The notes under the pieces are model-generated. The model ran no database searches, was not told the origin of the DNA, and worked only from the letters and a program-made list of their open reading frames with translations. Source: Armatimonadota bacterium (GTDB lineage Bacteria; Armatimonadota; Fimbriimonadia; Fimbriimonadales; GBS-DC). From it: 64,000 nt of DNA. Both the position numbers and the translations under genes were made by a program. Location of the stretch: the NCBI GenBank assembly GCA_013359125.1, contig JABWCR010000002.1, forward strand, positions 1-64,000, given 5' to 3'. Shown here one piece after another: positions 56,775 to 64,000 of the stretch; positions within the stretch are counted from its first letter, which is position 1, and every line of letters begins with the position of its first letter.

Positions 56775-57155
56775 ATGGACGATGAAGGCTTAATCGAGGC
56801 GGCCAAAGCGGCTCGACTGCAGGCTTATGCCCCTTATTCGAATTATCTGGTCGGCGCCGCCATCGTGTGCGAGGACGGCTCGATCCATACAGGCGCTAAC
56901 GTGGAGAACTCTATCTACGGACTTTCGGTCTGCGCAGAGCGAGTCGCTATTTGGAGCGCGGTCGCCGAAGGGCGCCGCCGGATAACTAAACTGGCGCTGG
57001 TTACAGCGGACGGCGGGTTTCCGTGCGGCGCGTGCCGGCAGGTGCTGTTCGAATTTGCCGACCCTGCCGGTTGCCCCGTGCTGATAGCCGACCTTCAGGG
57101 CAATGTGCGTCGGACCGATGTCAACGCCCTACTGCCGGAAGGCTTTAGACTGTGA
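56775..57155 (+). CDS. cdd: Cytidine deaminase
   Basis: A 126-residue homotetrameric-type cytidine deaminase for pyrimidine salvage. C53 and E55 in VCAERVA bind zinc and act as the proton shuttle. C84 and C87 in PCGACRQ complete the zinc site. APYSNYLVGAA and ANVENSIYG are the substrate loops. Size is typical. It is divergent from icd, and its stop lies 9 bp before a dispersed repeat. Confidence 0.95.
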   Translation: MDDEGLIEAAKAARLQAYAPYSNYLVGAAIVCEDGSIHTGANVENSIYGLSVCAERVAIWSAVAEGRRRITKLALVTADGGFPCGACRQVLFEFADPAGCPVLIADLQGNVRRTDVNALLPEGFRL

Positions 57156-57163
57156 CTTCTGTT

Positions 57164-57208
57164 GAACGGGAATTTTTAGGAATGTAGCACAATTTTGAGT
57201 ACGAATCG
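57164..57208 (+). repeat. 45-bp dispersed repeat, copy 2
   Basis: Matches 150-194 at 38 of 45 positions, same strand, with identical 10-bp left and 14-bp right ends. It fills most of the 73-bp spacer between the convergent stops of cdd and mrp, where no other function is evident. See copy 1. Confidence 0.7.
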
Positions 57209-57228
57209 TGCCTAAGATTTCGCGCTTC

Positions 57229-58284
57229 TTAAGAGTTTTGGGCCGTCCGAATGCTGATCTGAGCGGCCACCTGCTGGGCAATGCTTTTGAGCGCTTGGGC
57301 GTGATCGGACAAAGGCATTGCCACTACTGCGGGCTTGCCCGCATCGCTGCTTCGGGATACGTCGGGGTCGAGCGGGATCGAGCCCAAAAAGGGAACTTCC
57401 AACCGTTCGGCAATTGCCTGGGCGCCGCGCCCAGGGAAAATCTCGCTGATCTCGCCGCAGCACGGGCATTTGAACGACGCCATGTTCTCCACAACGCCCA
57501 AGATCGGCGCCTCTAACCGTTGGAATAGAATGGCCGATTTAGCGGCGATCGAGGCGGCCACATCCTGCGGCGTCATCACCACGACCACTCCGGATAAGGG
57601 TACGCCTTGCGCTACGGTGAGGGGCGCGTCGCCCGTGCCTGGCGGCAGATCGACGAGCAGGTAGTCCAGTTCGCCCCATTCGACGTCTTGGAACAGCTGC
57701 CGCACCGTGCCTGCGACGATCGGCCCGCGCCACATGGCGGCTTGACCCTCTTCTAACAAAAAGCCGAGCGACATAAGCGAAACGCCATATCGGCGGATGG
57801 GCTGCATCTTATCGTTGGCGATGTGCGGCTTTTGGTTCTCGGCCCCCATCATCATGGGGATGCTGGGACCATAGATGTCGGCGTCCAACAGGCCGGTTTT
57901 GGCGCCGCTCTCCGCCAGCGCGACGGCCAAATTGACCGAGATAGTCGATTTGCCGACGCCGCCCTTGCCGCTGGCTATGGCGACGATATGCTTCACGCCC
58001 GGCAATGCGGAGCCGTCCATGCCGGCCTTCTCCCGCACCCTTGCGGTCATCTGGACTTTGACCTGACCGACCCCCGGGATGGCCGCTAATAACCGTTCGG
58101 CTTCGGCCTGCATCTCTTCCTTCACTGGGCAGGCGGGCGTCGTGAGTTCTATGACGGCAGAGGCGATGCCCGATTCGATCTTCGCGCTCTTGACAAAGCC
58201 GAGCGAGACGATGTCGCGTCCCAAGTCGGGATCGACGATCTGCGAAAGGCTCGCTAAAATTAGGGGATCGAGGTCTTGGCTCAT
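57229..58284 (-). CDS. mrp: Mrp/ApbC-type iron-sulfur cluster carrier ATPase
   Basis: A 351-residue P-loop ATPase that carries Fe-S clusters to target proteins. Residues about 8-80 are an N-terminal MIP18 (DUF59) domain. SGKGGVGKST (105-114) is the deviant Walker A. The cluster-bridging cysteines are in FKCPCCGE (C273 and C276; C275 lies between them). VDLPPGTGD is Walker B. Start ATG 58284 lies 8 nt after TAGAAT (58293-58298). Size and order match bacterial Mrp. Confidence 0.95.
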   Translation of the reverse strand: MSQDLDPLILASLSQIVDPDLGRDIVSLGFVKSAKIESGIASAVIELTTPACPVKEEMQAEAERLLAAIPGVGQVKVQMTARVREKAGMDGSALPGVKHIVAIASGKGGVGKSTISVNLAVALAESGAKTGLLDADIYGPSIPMMMGAENQKPHIANDKMQPIRRYGVSLMSLGFLLEEGQAAMWRGPIVAGTVRQLFQDVEWGELDYLLVDLPPGTGDAPLTVAQGVPLSGVVVVMTPQDVAASIAAKSAILFQRLEAPILGVVENMASFKCPCCGEISEIFPGRGAQAIAERLEVPFLGSIPLDPDVSRSSDAGKPAVVAMPLSDHAQALKSIAQQVAAQISIRTAQNS

Positions 58285-58292
58285 GCCGCCTC

Positions 58293-58313
58293 ATTCTACC
58301 TAACGGGTATCAT
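58293..58313. promoter_or_regulatory. Divergent -10 boxes for mrp and gcvPB
   Basis: TAGAAT on the reverse strand (58293-58298) precedes mrp by 8 nt, and TATCAT on the + strand (58308-58313) precedes gcvPB by 9 nt. Both starts lack Shine-Dalgarno sites. The two starts are only 38 bp apart, so the promoters back on to each other. Confidence 0.5.
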
Positions 58314-58322
58314 TTTGTCCGT

Positions 58323-59816
58323 ATGGTCAACACCCCTCTCATCTTTGAACGAAGCGTACCGAACCGTGTTGGAATCGAGCCCCCTGCCTGCGATGTGCCC
58401 AAGAAAAGTCTGAGCGAACTGCTCGGCGAGAGCAATTTGCGAACCGATGCGCTGATGTTGCCCGAAGTGAGCGAAATGGACGCCGTGCGGCACTATACGC
58501 GGCTTTCGCAGAAGAACTATGGCATCGACACAGGGTTCTATCCGCTGGGGTCGTGCACGATGAAGTACAACCCGCGCATCAACGAAAAGGTGGCCGCGCT
58601 GCCCGGGTTTGGCGCGATCCATCCTCTGCAGCCGGCTTCGACGGTGCAGGGCGCCCTTAAGATGCTTTTCGAGCTTCAAAGCGATCTGGCGGCGATCACC
58701 GGCTTTCCACAGGTTTGCGTGCAGACTGCCGCCGGGGCGCATGGCGAACTGCTTTGCCTGATGCTGATCAAGCGGTACCACGAATCAAAAGGAGAAGGCG
58801 GCGCCCGCCGTTACATTCTGATACCCGACTCGGCGCACGGCACTAATCCGGCATCGGCGGCGCTCTGTGGTTACGAAGTTAAATCGATTCCGACCAACGC
58901 AGAAGGCGATACCGATTTGGAAGCGCTCTCAGCGGCGTTGGACAGCTCGGTTGCCGGCATGATGATGACCAACCCGAGCACGCTGGGGCTGTTTGACCGT
59001 AATGCCAAGGAGGCGTGTCGGCTGTTGCACGAGGCCGGAGCGCTGGCTTTCTGCGACGGCGCGAACATGAACGCCCTGGTTGGTATTGTAAGGCCAGCGG
59101 ACGTTGGCTTCGACTGCATGCATCTAAACCTGCACAAGACGTTTTCGACGCCCCACGGCGGAGGCGGGCCGGGCGCCGGGGCGATCGGCGTCTCAGCCGC
59201 GTTAGAGCCGTTTTTGCCAACGCCGCTGATCGTCAAGTCGGGCGACGGGTACGGCCTTGAGCACGATCGGCCTCAGGCCGTTGGGCGGATCCACTCTTTC
59301 TATGGCAACTTTGGCAATCTGCTTCGAGCCTATGTTTACATTCGATCGTATGGCGGCGACGGATTGCGCGCAATAGGGGAGCATTCCGTGCTGAACGCAA
59401 ACTACATGCTTTCGCAGATTAGGGAGGAGTTCCCGCCTCATGTGGATCGATACTGTATGCACGAGTGCGTCGTAACGGCGGAGCGATTTAGGCAACACGA
59501 CGTACGAGCCTTCGACATTGCCAAGCGGCTGTTGGACTACGGTTTTCATCCGCCCACCATGTACTTTCCGCTCATCGTGCCAGAGTGCTTGATGATCGAG
59601 CCGACCGAGACAGAAAGCAAACAGACCATCGACTCCTTTGCAGGCGCATTGAAAACCATCGCGCAAGAAGCCCGCGAAAATCCCGACTTGTTGCACGACG
59701 CGCCGCTGACGACGCCCGTGCGTCGTTTGGACGAGACGGCGGCCGCGCGCAACCTGCGCCTAAGGTGGCAAGGCGAGACGGTCTATCCCGAGGACGTTCC
59801 GGCTTGCGCGTGCTGA
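58323..59816 (+). CDS. gcvPB: Glycine dehydrogenase (decarboxylating) subunit 2
   Basis: A 497-residue P-protein C-half of the glycine cleavage system, which decarboxylates glycine on to lipoylated GcvH. YPLGSCTMKYNPRINE is the family start. The pyridoxal phosphate lysine is K272 in LNLHKTFSTPHGGGGPG. It is the split form, which needs a separate GcvPA subunit, and gcvPA, gcvT and gcvH are not in the window. Its last 7 bp overlap the lipoate enzyme gene. Confidence 0.95.
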   Translation: MVNTPLIFERSVPNRVGIEPPACDVPKKSLSELLGESNLRTDALMLPEVSEMDAVRHYTRLSQKNYGIDTGFYPLGSCTMKYNPRINEKVAALPGFGAIHPLQPASTVQGALKMLFELQSDLAAITGFPQVCVQTAAGAHGELLCLMLIKRYHESKGEGGARRYILIPDSAHGTNPASAALCGYEVKSIPTNAEGDTDLEALSAALDSSVAGMMMTNPSTLGLFDRNAKEACRLLHEAGALAFCDGANMNALVGIVRPADVGFDCMHLNLHKTFSTPHGGGGPGAGAIGVSAALEPFLPTPLIVKSGDGYGLEHDRPQAVGRIHSFYGNFGNLLRAYVYIRSYGGDGLRAIGEHSVLNANYMLSQIREEFPPHVDRYCMHECVVTAERFRQHDVRAFDIAKRLLDYGFHPPTMYFPLIVPECLMIEPTETESKQTIDSFAGALKTIAQEARENPDLLHDAPLTTPVRRLDETAAARNLRLRWQGETVYPEDVPACAC

Positions 59817-60436
59817 TCGAGTGGAGCGGAGCTGCCGAGCGCCAAATGGCTCGGGACGCCGAACTGTTCGAAACCCTCAAGGCAGGGGAGACCGCGCTCC
59901 GGATTTACGATTGGGATCGACCAGCGCTGACCATCGGTTCTAACAGGCCGCTCGATCCTTCCATCGGCAAAGCGGCGAGAGAGCACGGCATTTGCGTCTA
60001 TAGGCGTCCTACCAGCGGCGATGCAGTGCTGCACGGGCACGACGTTACGATTGCGCTGACCGTTCGTTCCCCTCAACCAGGCAAGCGAATCAGTCCTCGT
60101 TGGCTGATAAGATCCGTCGGCGAAAGGATGATCGGCGCTTTCGGGATGCTCGGGATTAGAGCCGTTCAAGGTTCAAATGCTGTAGGAAGGTCTTCGTCTC
60201 AATTCGATTGCTTTAACAACTCTGCGCCTGCGGACATAGCGGAGGCCGAGACCAGCGTCAAACTGATCGGGTGCGCCTACCGAGTGGCCGAGCATGGCGC
60301 GCTGTTGCAGGCGTCGATACCGGTTCGCCGTCCGATCCACGATCGGCCGCTCTTTGGGCACGAGATCAAGGTGTTTAAGCTTCTCGAACGCGATGCGGTG
60401 GCCGAGGCGCTGGCAGCCAGTTTTTCAGACTTCTAG
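59810..60436 (+). CDS. Lipoate-protein ligase A / octanoyltransferase-like protein
   Basis: A 208-residue member of the BPL/LplA/LipM fold. YRRPTSGDAVLH (residues 64-75) corresponds to the family's RRxTGGGAVxH loop, with Ser-Gly-Asp in place of the Gly run. C134 in FDCFNNSAP matches the acyl-binding Cys of LipM octanoyltransferases. K151 in VKLIGCAYR is the conserved lysine. GTG 59810 overlaps the gcvPB stop, so the two are co-translated, which fits lipoylation of GcvH. The altered glycine loop makes the exact reaction uncertain. Its end overlaps a convergent gene by 12 bp. Confidence 0.78.
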   Translation: MLIEWSGAAERQMARDAELFETLKAGETALRIYDWDRPALTIGSNRPLDPSIGKAAREHGICVYRRPTSGDAVLHGHDVTIALTVRSPQPGKRISPRWLIRSVGERMIGAFGMLGIRAVQGSNAVGRSSSQFDCFNNSAPADIAEAETSVKLIGCAYRVAEHGALLQASIPVRRPIHDRPLFGHEIKVFKLLERDAVAEALAASFSDF

Positions 60437-61381
60437 GCCGTCGTCCGGCACATATTGGCGGAGATATTCCGCCGATTCTTGCAAGTCCGCCAAAATCTGC
60501 GCTTCGGTTACGGTCGAACCGGGGATGTATTCTAAGACGAGGCAGATCTCTTCTGGCGGCGCAATGCCGGGGAAAGGCTTGCTCTCCGCAATGGCGTCGA
60601 TCGCGGCATCCATCCGCACGAAGCCCTTTTCGTTGTGTCTCGCAGTGAACGGCCAATGATGGCTGGCATCCGGGGTGGTCTGTTGAAGGTGGATAACGCG
60701 GCACGCTTGGGCATAGCGTCGGAGCCATTCTCGATAGTCGGTGTCCGGCGCGTCCAATCCATAGTGCATCCCGCAGGCGTGTCCAGTATCGACCGTAAGG
60801 AACACTGGAACCCCGGCCTTCTTGTCGTTGGCTTCTCGCAGAAAGCGGCCCGCTTCATCCAGGGTCCATGGCTTTTCGCTCGGGATGTACATCTGTTCCT
60901 GAAAGATCGCGGTTAGTCCGCGTTCCTCTACCAAGACGGATAGTCCTTGGAATGTTTCTATCAGGCGGTTCCAGAGTCGCTCGGTTTCGTCGGAATCGGC
61001 CAGGGTTTCGACCGAGAAGGCGTCCCAGTGCCCTCCGATTGCAGGAGCGCCAATGGCGCAGGCAAGCTGGGCGGCCTGTTCGATCCATTGCATCATTCGC
61101 GCTCGAACCGTCCCGCTATAATGGCTCAATCCGTGAAAGCGATGCGTGGCCACGCCCGTGTAAAGATCAACAATCTGGAGCCCTTTATGTCGAGCGATGT
61201 TGCCGAACTCGGAGGCTGCATCGCTCTGATAGGACTCATCGCCGCTGAAAAAGGGATCGAGCACATCGGCGCAAAAACTAAGGCGGCGAAAACCACAGGA
61301 CAACGTTACATCGACCCAGTTTTCCGGCTTTTCCCAACGGCGCGTTAGGAAAGCGCCGTTGACGCCGATCGTCAGCTTCAT
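60425..61381 (-). CDS. TIM-barrel sugar isomerase/epimerase-like protein
   Basis: A 318-residue protein of the xylose-isomerase-like TIM-barrel superfamily. Candidate metal ligands are E/Q in IFQEQMYIPSE, D/H in TVDTGHACG, H in VIHLQQT and E in LVLEYIPGS. Members epimerise or isomerise sugars and sugar phosphates; the substrate is not known. It is the last gene of the usp-trkA operon, overlapping the preceding trkA stop by 4 nt. Its 3' end meets the convergent lipoate gene. Confidence 0.75.
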   Translation of the reverse strand: MKLTIGVNGAFLTRRWEKPENWVDVTLSCGFRRLSFCADVLDPFFSGDESYQSDAASEFGNIARHKGLQIVDLYTGVATHRFHGLSHYSGTVRARMMQWIEQAAQLACAIGAPAIGGHWDAFSVETLADSDETERLWNRLIETFQGLSVLVEERGLTAIFQEQMYIPSEKPWTLDEAGRFLREANDKKAGVPVFLTVDTGHACGMHYGLDAPDTDYREWLRRYAQACRVIHLQQTTPDASHHWPFTARHNEKGFVRMDAAIDAIAESKPFPGIAPPEEICLVLEYIPGSTVTEAQILADLQESAEYLRQYVPDDGLEV

Positions 61382-62031
61382 GCCGCGAAGAGTTTTATCA
61401 GAGCCTTGCGATGCTCCTCGGTAGCGACCAAGATAACGGTGTCCCCGGGCGACATCACCATCTGGGAGCAGGGCAATGGCTGACCGTCCCGCACAAGGGC
61501 GGCGATCAGGCTTCCTTCGGGCAGCTTCACCTCTTCGACAGCCTTGCCGACAACGGGGGAGTCGGGCGTGATTTCGGCCTCGATAATCTCTATTTGACCT
61601 CGCTGAAGAGCGCCGATCGGCAAGACTTCGCCCACCTCGACTTCTTGCTCCAAAAGGTTGATGATGTATCGCGTGCTACAGATCGTCTCCAGAATGCCCA
61701 GTCGCTTGAAAAGGCGCTCGTGGCGAGGGTCTCGCACTCGCGCCAAAATGCGCTTGACCTTAAAATAGTCCTTTGCCAATTGCGAGATGATCAGATTGTC
61801 CTCGTCATCGCCCGTAGCCGCCACAACAACGTCTGCACGCTTGGCTCCGGCGCTGTTCAGCACGCGCACTTCACAGGCATCGCCATGGATCACGATATCG
61901 CTCAGTTCGTGTCCAAGATGCGCCGCGCGCCGACGATCCTTCTCAAGCAGCGCCACTTCATAGCCTTGTTGGGCCAGAGCCTTTGTAAGGTAGTAACCGA
62001 CATCTCCGCCGCCCGCAACGATCACAAACAT
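61378..62031 (-). CDS. trkA: TrkA/KtrA-type potassium channel regulator (RCK)
   Basis: A 217-residue regulator with a TrkA-N Rossmann domain (FVIVAGGGDVGYYL, then RDPRHERLF) and a TrkA-C ligand domain from about residue 135 (LEQEVEVGEVLP through DTVILVATEEH). It senses ATP/ADP or NADH and gates a potassium-uptake membrane subunit, which is not in the window. It is 9 bp downstream of a second, shorter TrkA-N gene. Confidence 0.9.
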   Translation of the reverse strand: MFVIVAGGGDVGYYLTKALAQQGYEVALLEKDRRRAAHLGHELSDIVIHGDACEVRVLNSAGAKRADVVVAATGDDEDNLIISQLAKDYFKVKRILARVRDPRHERLFKRLGILETICSTRYIINLLEQEVEVGEVLPIGALQRGQIEIIEAEITPDSPVVGKAVEEVKLPEGSLIAALVRDGQPLPCSQMVMSPGDTVILVATEEHRKALIKLFAA

Positions 62032-62040
62032 TTCGATCTC

Positions 62041-62505
62041 CTATTCGCTCATCAGCTGCTGTAGTTCTGGCAAAAAAGCGTTGTATTGGTCGATTGGGCC
62101 GGACGGCTGCTCGGTCAACCAATCGCGCCAGAGACCCGCGACCATGGCCCCTGGCGTAATGGTAAAAATGCCTTGATTCCGATAGGCGTCGGCGCGAACG
62201 GGGTCGTTGACTTTCGCCCCGACTCGTTTGACGCCATAAAGTTCGCGCGCCATCTGAGCGACCATCAGATTCGTGTTGTCGCCCTTTGTGCATGATACGA
62301 AGGCCTCGGCGCCTTGTAGGCTCGCCTTCTGCAGGGTGTCTTCGTCCAGACCGTCGCCAACCACCACTTGGCACTTGTGCCGCTTGCCCAGACGGGTAAA
62401 CGAGGTCGAATCGACATCGATCACGGTAACTTGGTGTCCCTTCTCGCTCATGATCAGAGCCAATGCCGATCCGCTCCGTCCGCATCCCAAGATGACTAAA
62501 TGCAT
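62041..62505 (-). CDS. TrkA-N domain protein lacking TrkA-C
   Basis: A 154-residue protein with one TrkA-N Rossmann domain: VILGCGRSGSALA, VIDVDSTSF, and KGDNTNLMVAQMAREL. A short unmatched C-tail (WLTEQPSGPIDQYNAFL) replaces the TrkA-C domain. With the full regulator 9 bp downstream, it looks like the N-half of a duplicated TrkA split into two genes and missing the first C-domain. The stop of usp is 3 bp upstream. Confidence 0.85.
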   Translation of the reverse strand: MHLVILGCGRSGSALALIMSEKGHQVTVIDVDSTSFTRLGKRHKCQVVVGDGLDEDTLQKASLQGAEAFVSCTKGDNTNLMVAQMARELYGVKRVGAKVNDPVRADAYRNQGIFTITPGAMVAGLWRDWLTEQPSGPIDQYNAFLPELQQLMSE

Positions 62506-62508
62506 GCC

Positions 62509-62973
62509 TTATCCCTCCTCAGGAAATCGCACAGCCCATACGCCGCACTGAGCGTTTCGCAGCACAATGTCCAGGTTGTCTCCCATTAGAGCCACACCAA
62601 TCCCTTTTCGGCGCCCGGCTTCCATTACGATCACGTCTACCTTTGTGTCTTCCGCCCTTTGCAGGAGCGCTTTGGCAACTTGGTGCGAACGAATGACTTG
62701 AGCGGCGCCTTCTATGCCAGCGTCGGTCATGATGGTTTTTGCGTTAGCGATCGCCGCTTCTGCTTGCGCCATGCCGGGCGGATTCGGATCGTCCGTCGAG
62801 ACGGAACGGGGCAGTTCTAGGACGTGCACCGCCTCGATTTCAGCCCCTACTGCCATAGCGACCTCGCAAGCCAGTTCTAAGGTGCGGCGGTCGTTGGCAC
62901 GGCCAGGCACTGCGACCAACAGCTTCTGGGGAAGGCTTTCTTCACCGGCGTCGCCAAAGCCAAGCAAACGCAT
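62509..62973 (-). CDS. Universal stress protein (UspA fold)
   Basis: A 154-residue protein of the Usp family. QKLLVAVPGRANDRRTLELACEVAMAVGAEIEAVHVLELP is in the style of the first beta-alpha units, and VDVIVMEAGRRKGIGVALMGDNLDIVLRNAQCGVWAVRFP is the last, with the G-x-G-x9-G-type nucleotide loop only partly recognisable. ATG 62973 follows TAAGAT by 8 nt; upstream in-frame residues belong to the divergent gene's region. First gene of a four-gene operon. Confidence 0.82.
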   Translation of the reverse strand: MRLLGFGDAGEESLPQKLLVAVPGRANDRRTLELACEVAMAVGAEIEAVHVLELPRSVSTDDPNPPGMAQAEAAIANAKTIMTDAGIEGAAQVIRSHQVAKALLQRAEDTKVDVIVMEAGRRKGIGVALMGDNLDIVLRNAQCGVWAVRFPEEG

Positions 62974-62981
62974 ACCTTTCA

Positions 62982-62987
62982 ATCTTA
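62982..62987 (-). promoter_or_regulatory. -10 box for the usp-trkA operon
   Basis: TAAGAT on the reverse strand, 8 nt ahead of the usp ATG. GAAAGGT follows it and is too close to the start to be a good ribosome site. Confidence 0.4.
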
Positions 62988-63030
62988 CCCCAAGCCAGGA
63001 AGCGGGGTCTCTTTGGCGAAGAATCGAGCA

Positions 63031-64000
63031 ATGCAACTTGAGTTCGAAGCCTTCTCCGTAACGAAGAAAGTACCTCTCACCATCAGCCGCGGCACGACCG
63101 CACAGACTCATAATGTTTGGGTGCGAATCAGCGGCGAAAGCACTGAAGGTTGGGGCGAGGCTTCGCCGTTCGGCGTGGGCGACACGGCTCAATCGACCGA
63201 TCTCATCTTGTCCGAACTTGCGAGGTCGAGGCCGTTGGTCGGTTCGATCGAACCGTGGGAGATTTCAAGAACTGAAGGCCTACTGATCGGCGAGAAGGTG
63301 TGCTCTGCCGCTCGCACGGCTATCAATCTGGCGCAATGGGATTGGGTAGGGAAGAAGGCCGGATTGCCGGTCTGGAAAATGCTGGGCTTGGGCCGTAACA
63401 ATCTCGTCCCAACTAGCGTAACAATTGGCATAGGATCGCCCCAAGAGGCGATTGAGCGACTGGACAAGTGGCGTCAAGAAACATCTGCGGCGTCTCTGAA
63501 GATTAAATTAGGAAGCCCTGAAGGCACAAGCGCGGACAAGGCGATGATGGAGGCTCTGATCAAGGAAGCCGGAGACGGCATGGCGCTGCGAGTAGACGCG
63601 AACGGCGGTTGGTCTCTATCGGACGCGATCGAGATGTGCAACTGGCTGAAAGGGCGCGGGGTCGATTATGTCGAGCAGCCCCTCAAGCGCGGAAACGAGG
63701 AGGAACTGATCGATCTTAAGCGCTCCACATCGATGCCCATATACATCGACGAGAGCTGTTGGACCAAGGCCGACATCCTCGCCTATGCCGATCGGGTCGA
63801 TGGCATCAACATCAAACTCATGAAGTGCGGCGGAATCAGCGAGGCTTTGCGGATGGTCGCAGTGGCCAATGCGCTGGGCATCAAGGTGATGTACGGCTGC
63901 TATTCCGACACGTCGCTAGCCATATCGGGCGCGTCCCAAATCTCGTCGCTGGCAGATCATCTCGATCTGGACAGCCACTTGAACTTGGCCGACGACCCGT
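63031..64000 (+). CDS. Dipeptide epimerase of the enolase superfamily, cut by the window end
   Basis: At least 323 residues; the frame runs off the right edge. The muconate-lactonizing subgroup motifs are present: K157-I-K159 in SLKIKLG, D189 in RVDANGGW, E215 in VEQPL, D240 in IDESC as metal ligands, and K262 in NIKLMKCGG as the opposite acid/base. The KLMKCGG form and the DLDSHL ending are typical of L-Ala-D/L-Glu epimerases, which recycle cell-wall peptides. ATG 63031 has no clear ribosome site. Divergent from usp, with 57 bp between starts. Confidence 0.88.
   Translation, partial: MQLEFEAFSVTKKVPLTISRGTTAQTHNVWVRISGESTEGWGEASPFGVGDTAQSTDLILSELARSRPLVGSIEPWEISRTEGLLIGEKVCSAARTAINLAQWDWVGKKAGLPVWKMLGLGRNNLVPTSVTIGIGSPQEAIERLDKWRQETSAASLKIKLGSPEGTSADKAMMEALIKEAGDGMALRVDANGGWSLSDAIEMCNWLKGRGVDYVEQPLKRGNEEELIDLKRSTSMPIYIDESCWTKADILAYADRVDGINIKLMKCGGISEALRMVAVANALGIKVMYGCYSDTSLAISGASQISSLADHLDLDSHLNLADDP

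Overview
The window looks like a compact chromosomal segment of a free-living diderm bacterium. An Omp85-type outer-membrane protein with POTRA domains and several lipoproteins indicate an outer membrane. The secreted beta-propeller proteins with C-terminal dockerin-like EF-hand pairs, the GH127 enzyme, the HAF-repeat lipoprotein and the lineage-variable RNA polymerase features fit a group such as Armatimonadota (Fimbriimonadia-like). That placement is an inference from gene style, not a proof. No prophage, IS element, CRISPR array or rRNA is visible.

Layout. 1-678 is non-coding: a hairpin, one copy of a 45-bp dispersed repeat and a GC-rich mosaic minisatellite, followed by a Gfo/Idh oxidoreductase. 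1758-7516 holds a giant secreted double propeller and a HAF-repeat lipoprotein. 7556-8711 is an arsR-arsM arsenic operon with a readable promoter/operator. 8763-21815 is mixed housekeeping (MsrA, DinB, methyltransferase, PAS kinase, SurE, O-antigen-ligase-like protein, NUDIX, signal peptidase, TrxB-PyrF). 22036-30983 is rpoB-rpoC under its own promoter. 30990-38510 carries a CBS protein, an acyl-CoA dehydrogenase and three secreted repeat proteins, one with a broken frame at a poly-G tract. 38492-44597 is a leftward run: J-domain protein, Omp85/TpsB-like protein, orphan 5'-nucleotidase C-domain, a membrane protein and HflX. 44743-52891 has a subtilase, tRNA-Glu, SulP transporter, lipoprotein, GH127, pyrophosphatase and a WD40 protein. 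52888-56708 is a leftward energy cluster (NAD-isocitrate dehydrogenase, malate dehydrogenase-like, atpD, atpC). The end contains cdd, mrp, gcvPB plus a lipoate enzyme, a usp-trkA-trkA-TIM-barrel operon and a truncated dipeptide epimerase.

Recurrent themes. (i) Six secreted proteins share a paired Asp-rich EF-hand (dockerin-like) module, suggesting a common surface fate. (ii) Many starts lie 6-9 nt after a TANNNT -10 box, so leaderless or near-leaderless transcription appears common, while operon-internal genes use Shine-Dalgarno sites or stop/start overlaps. (iii) Convergent genes often overlap at their 3' ends by 4-19 bp. (iv) Conserved operons (rpoBC with ribosomal proteins, the ATP synthase operon, gcvPA-gcvPB) are split here.
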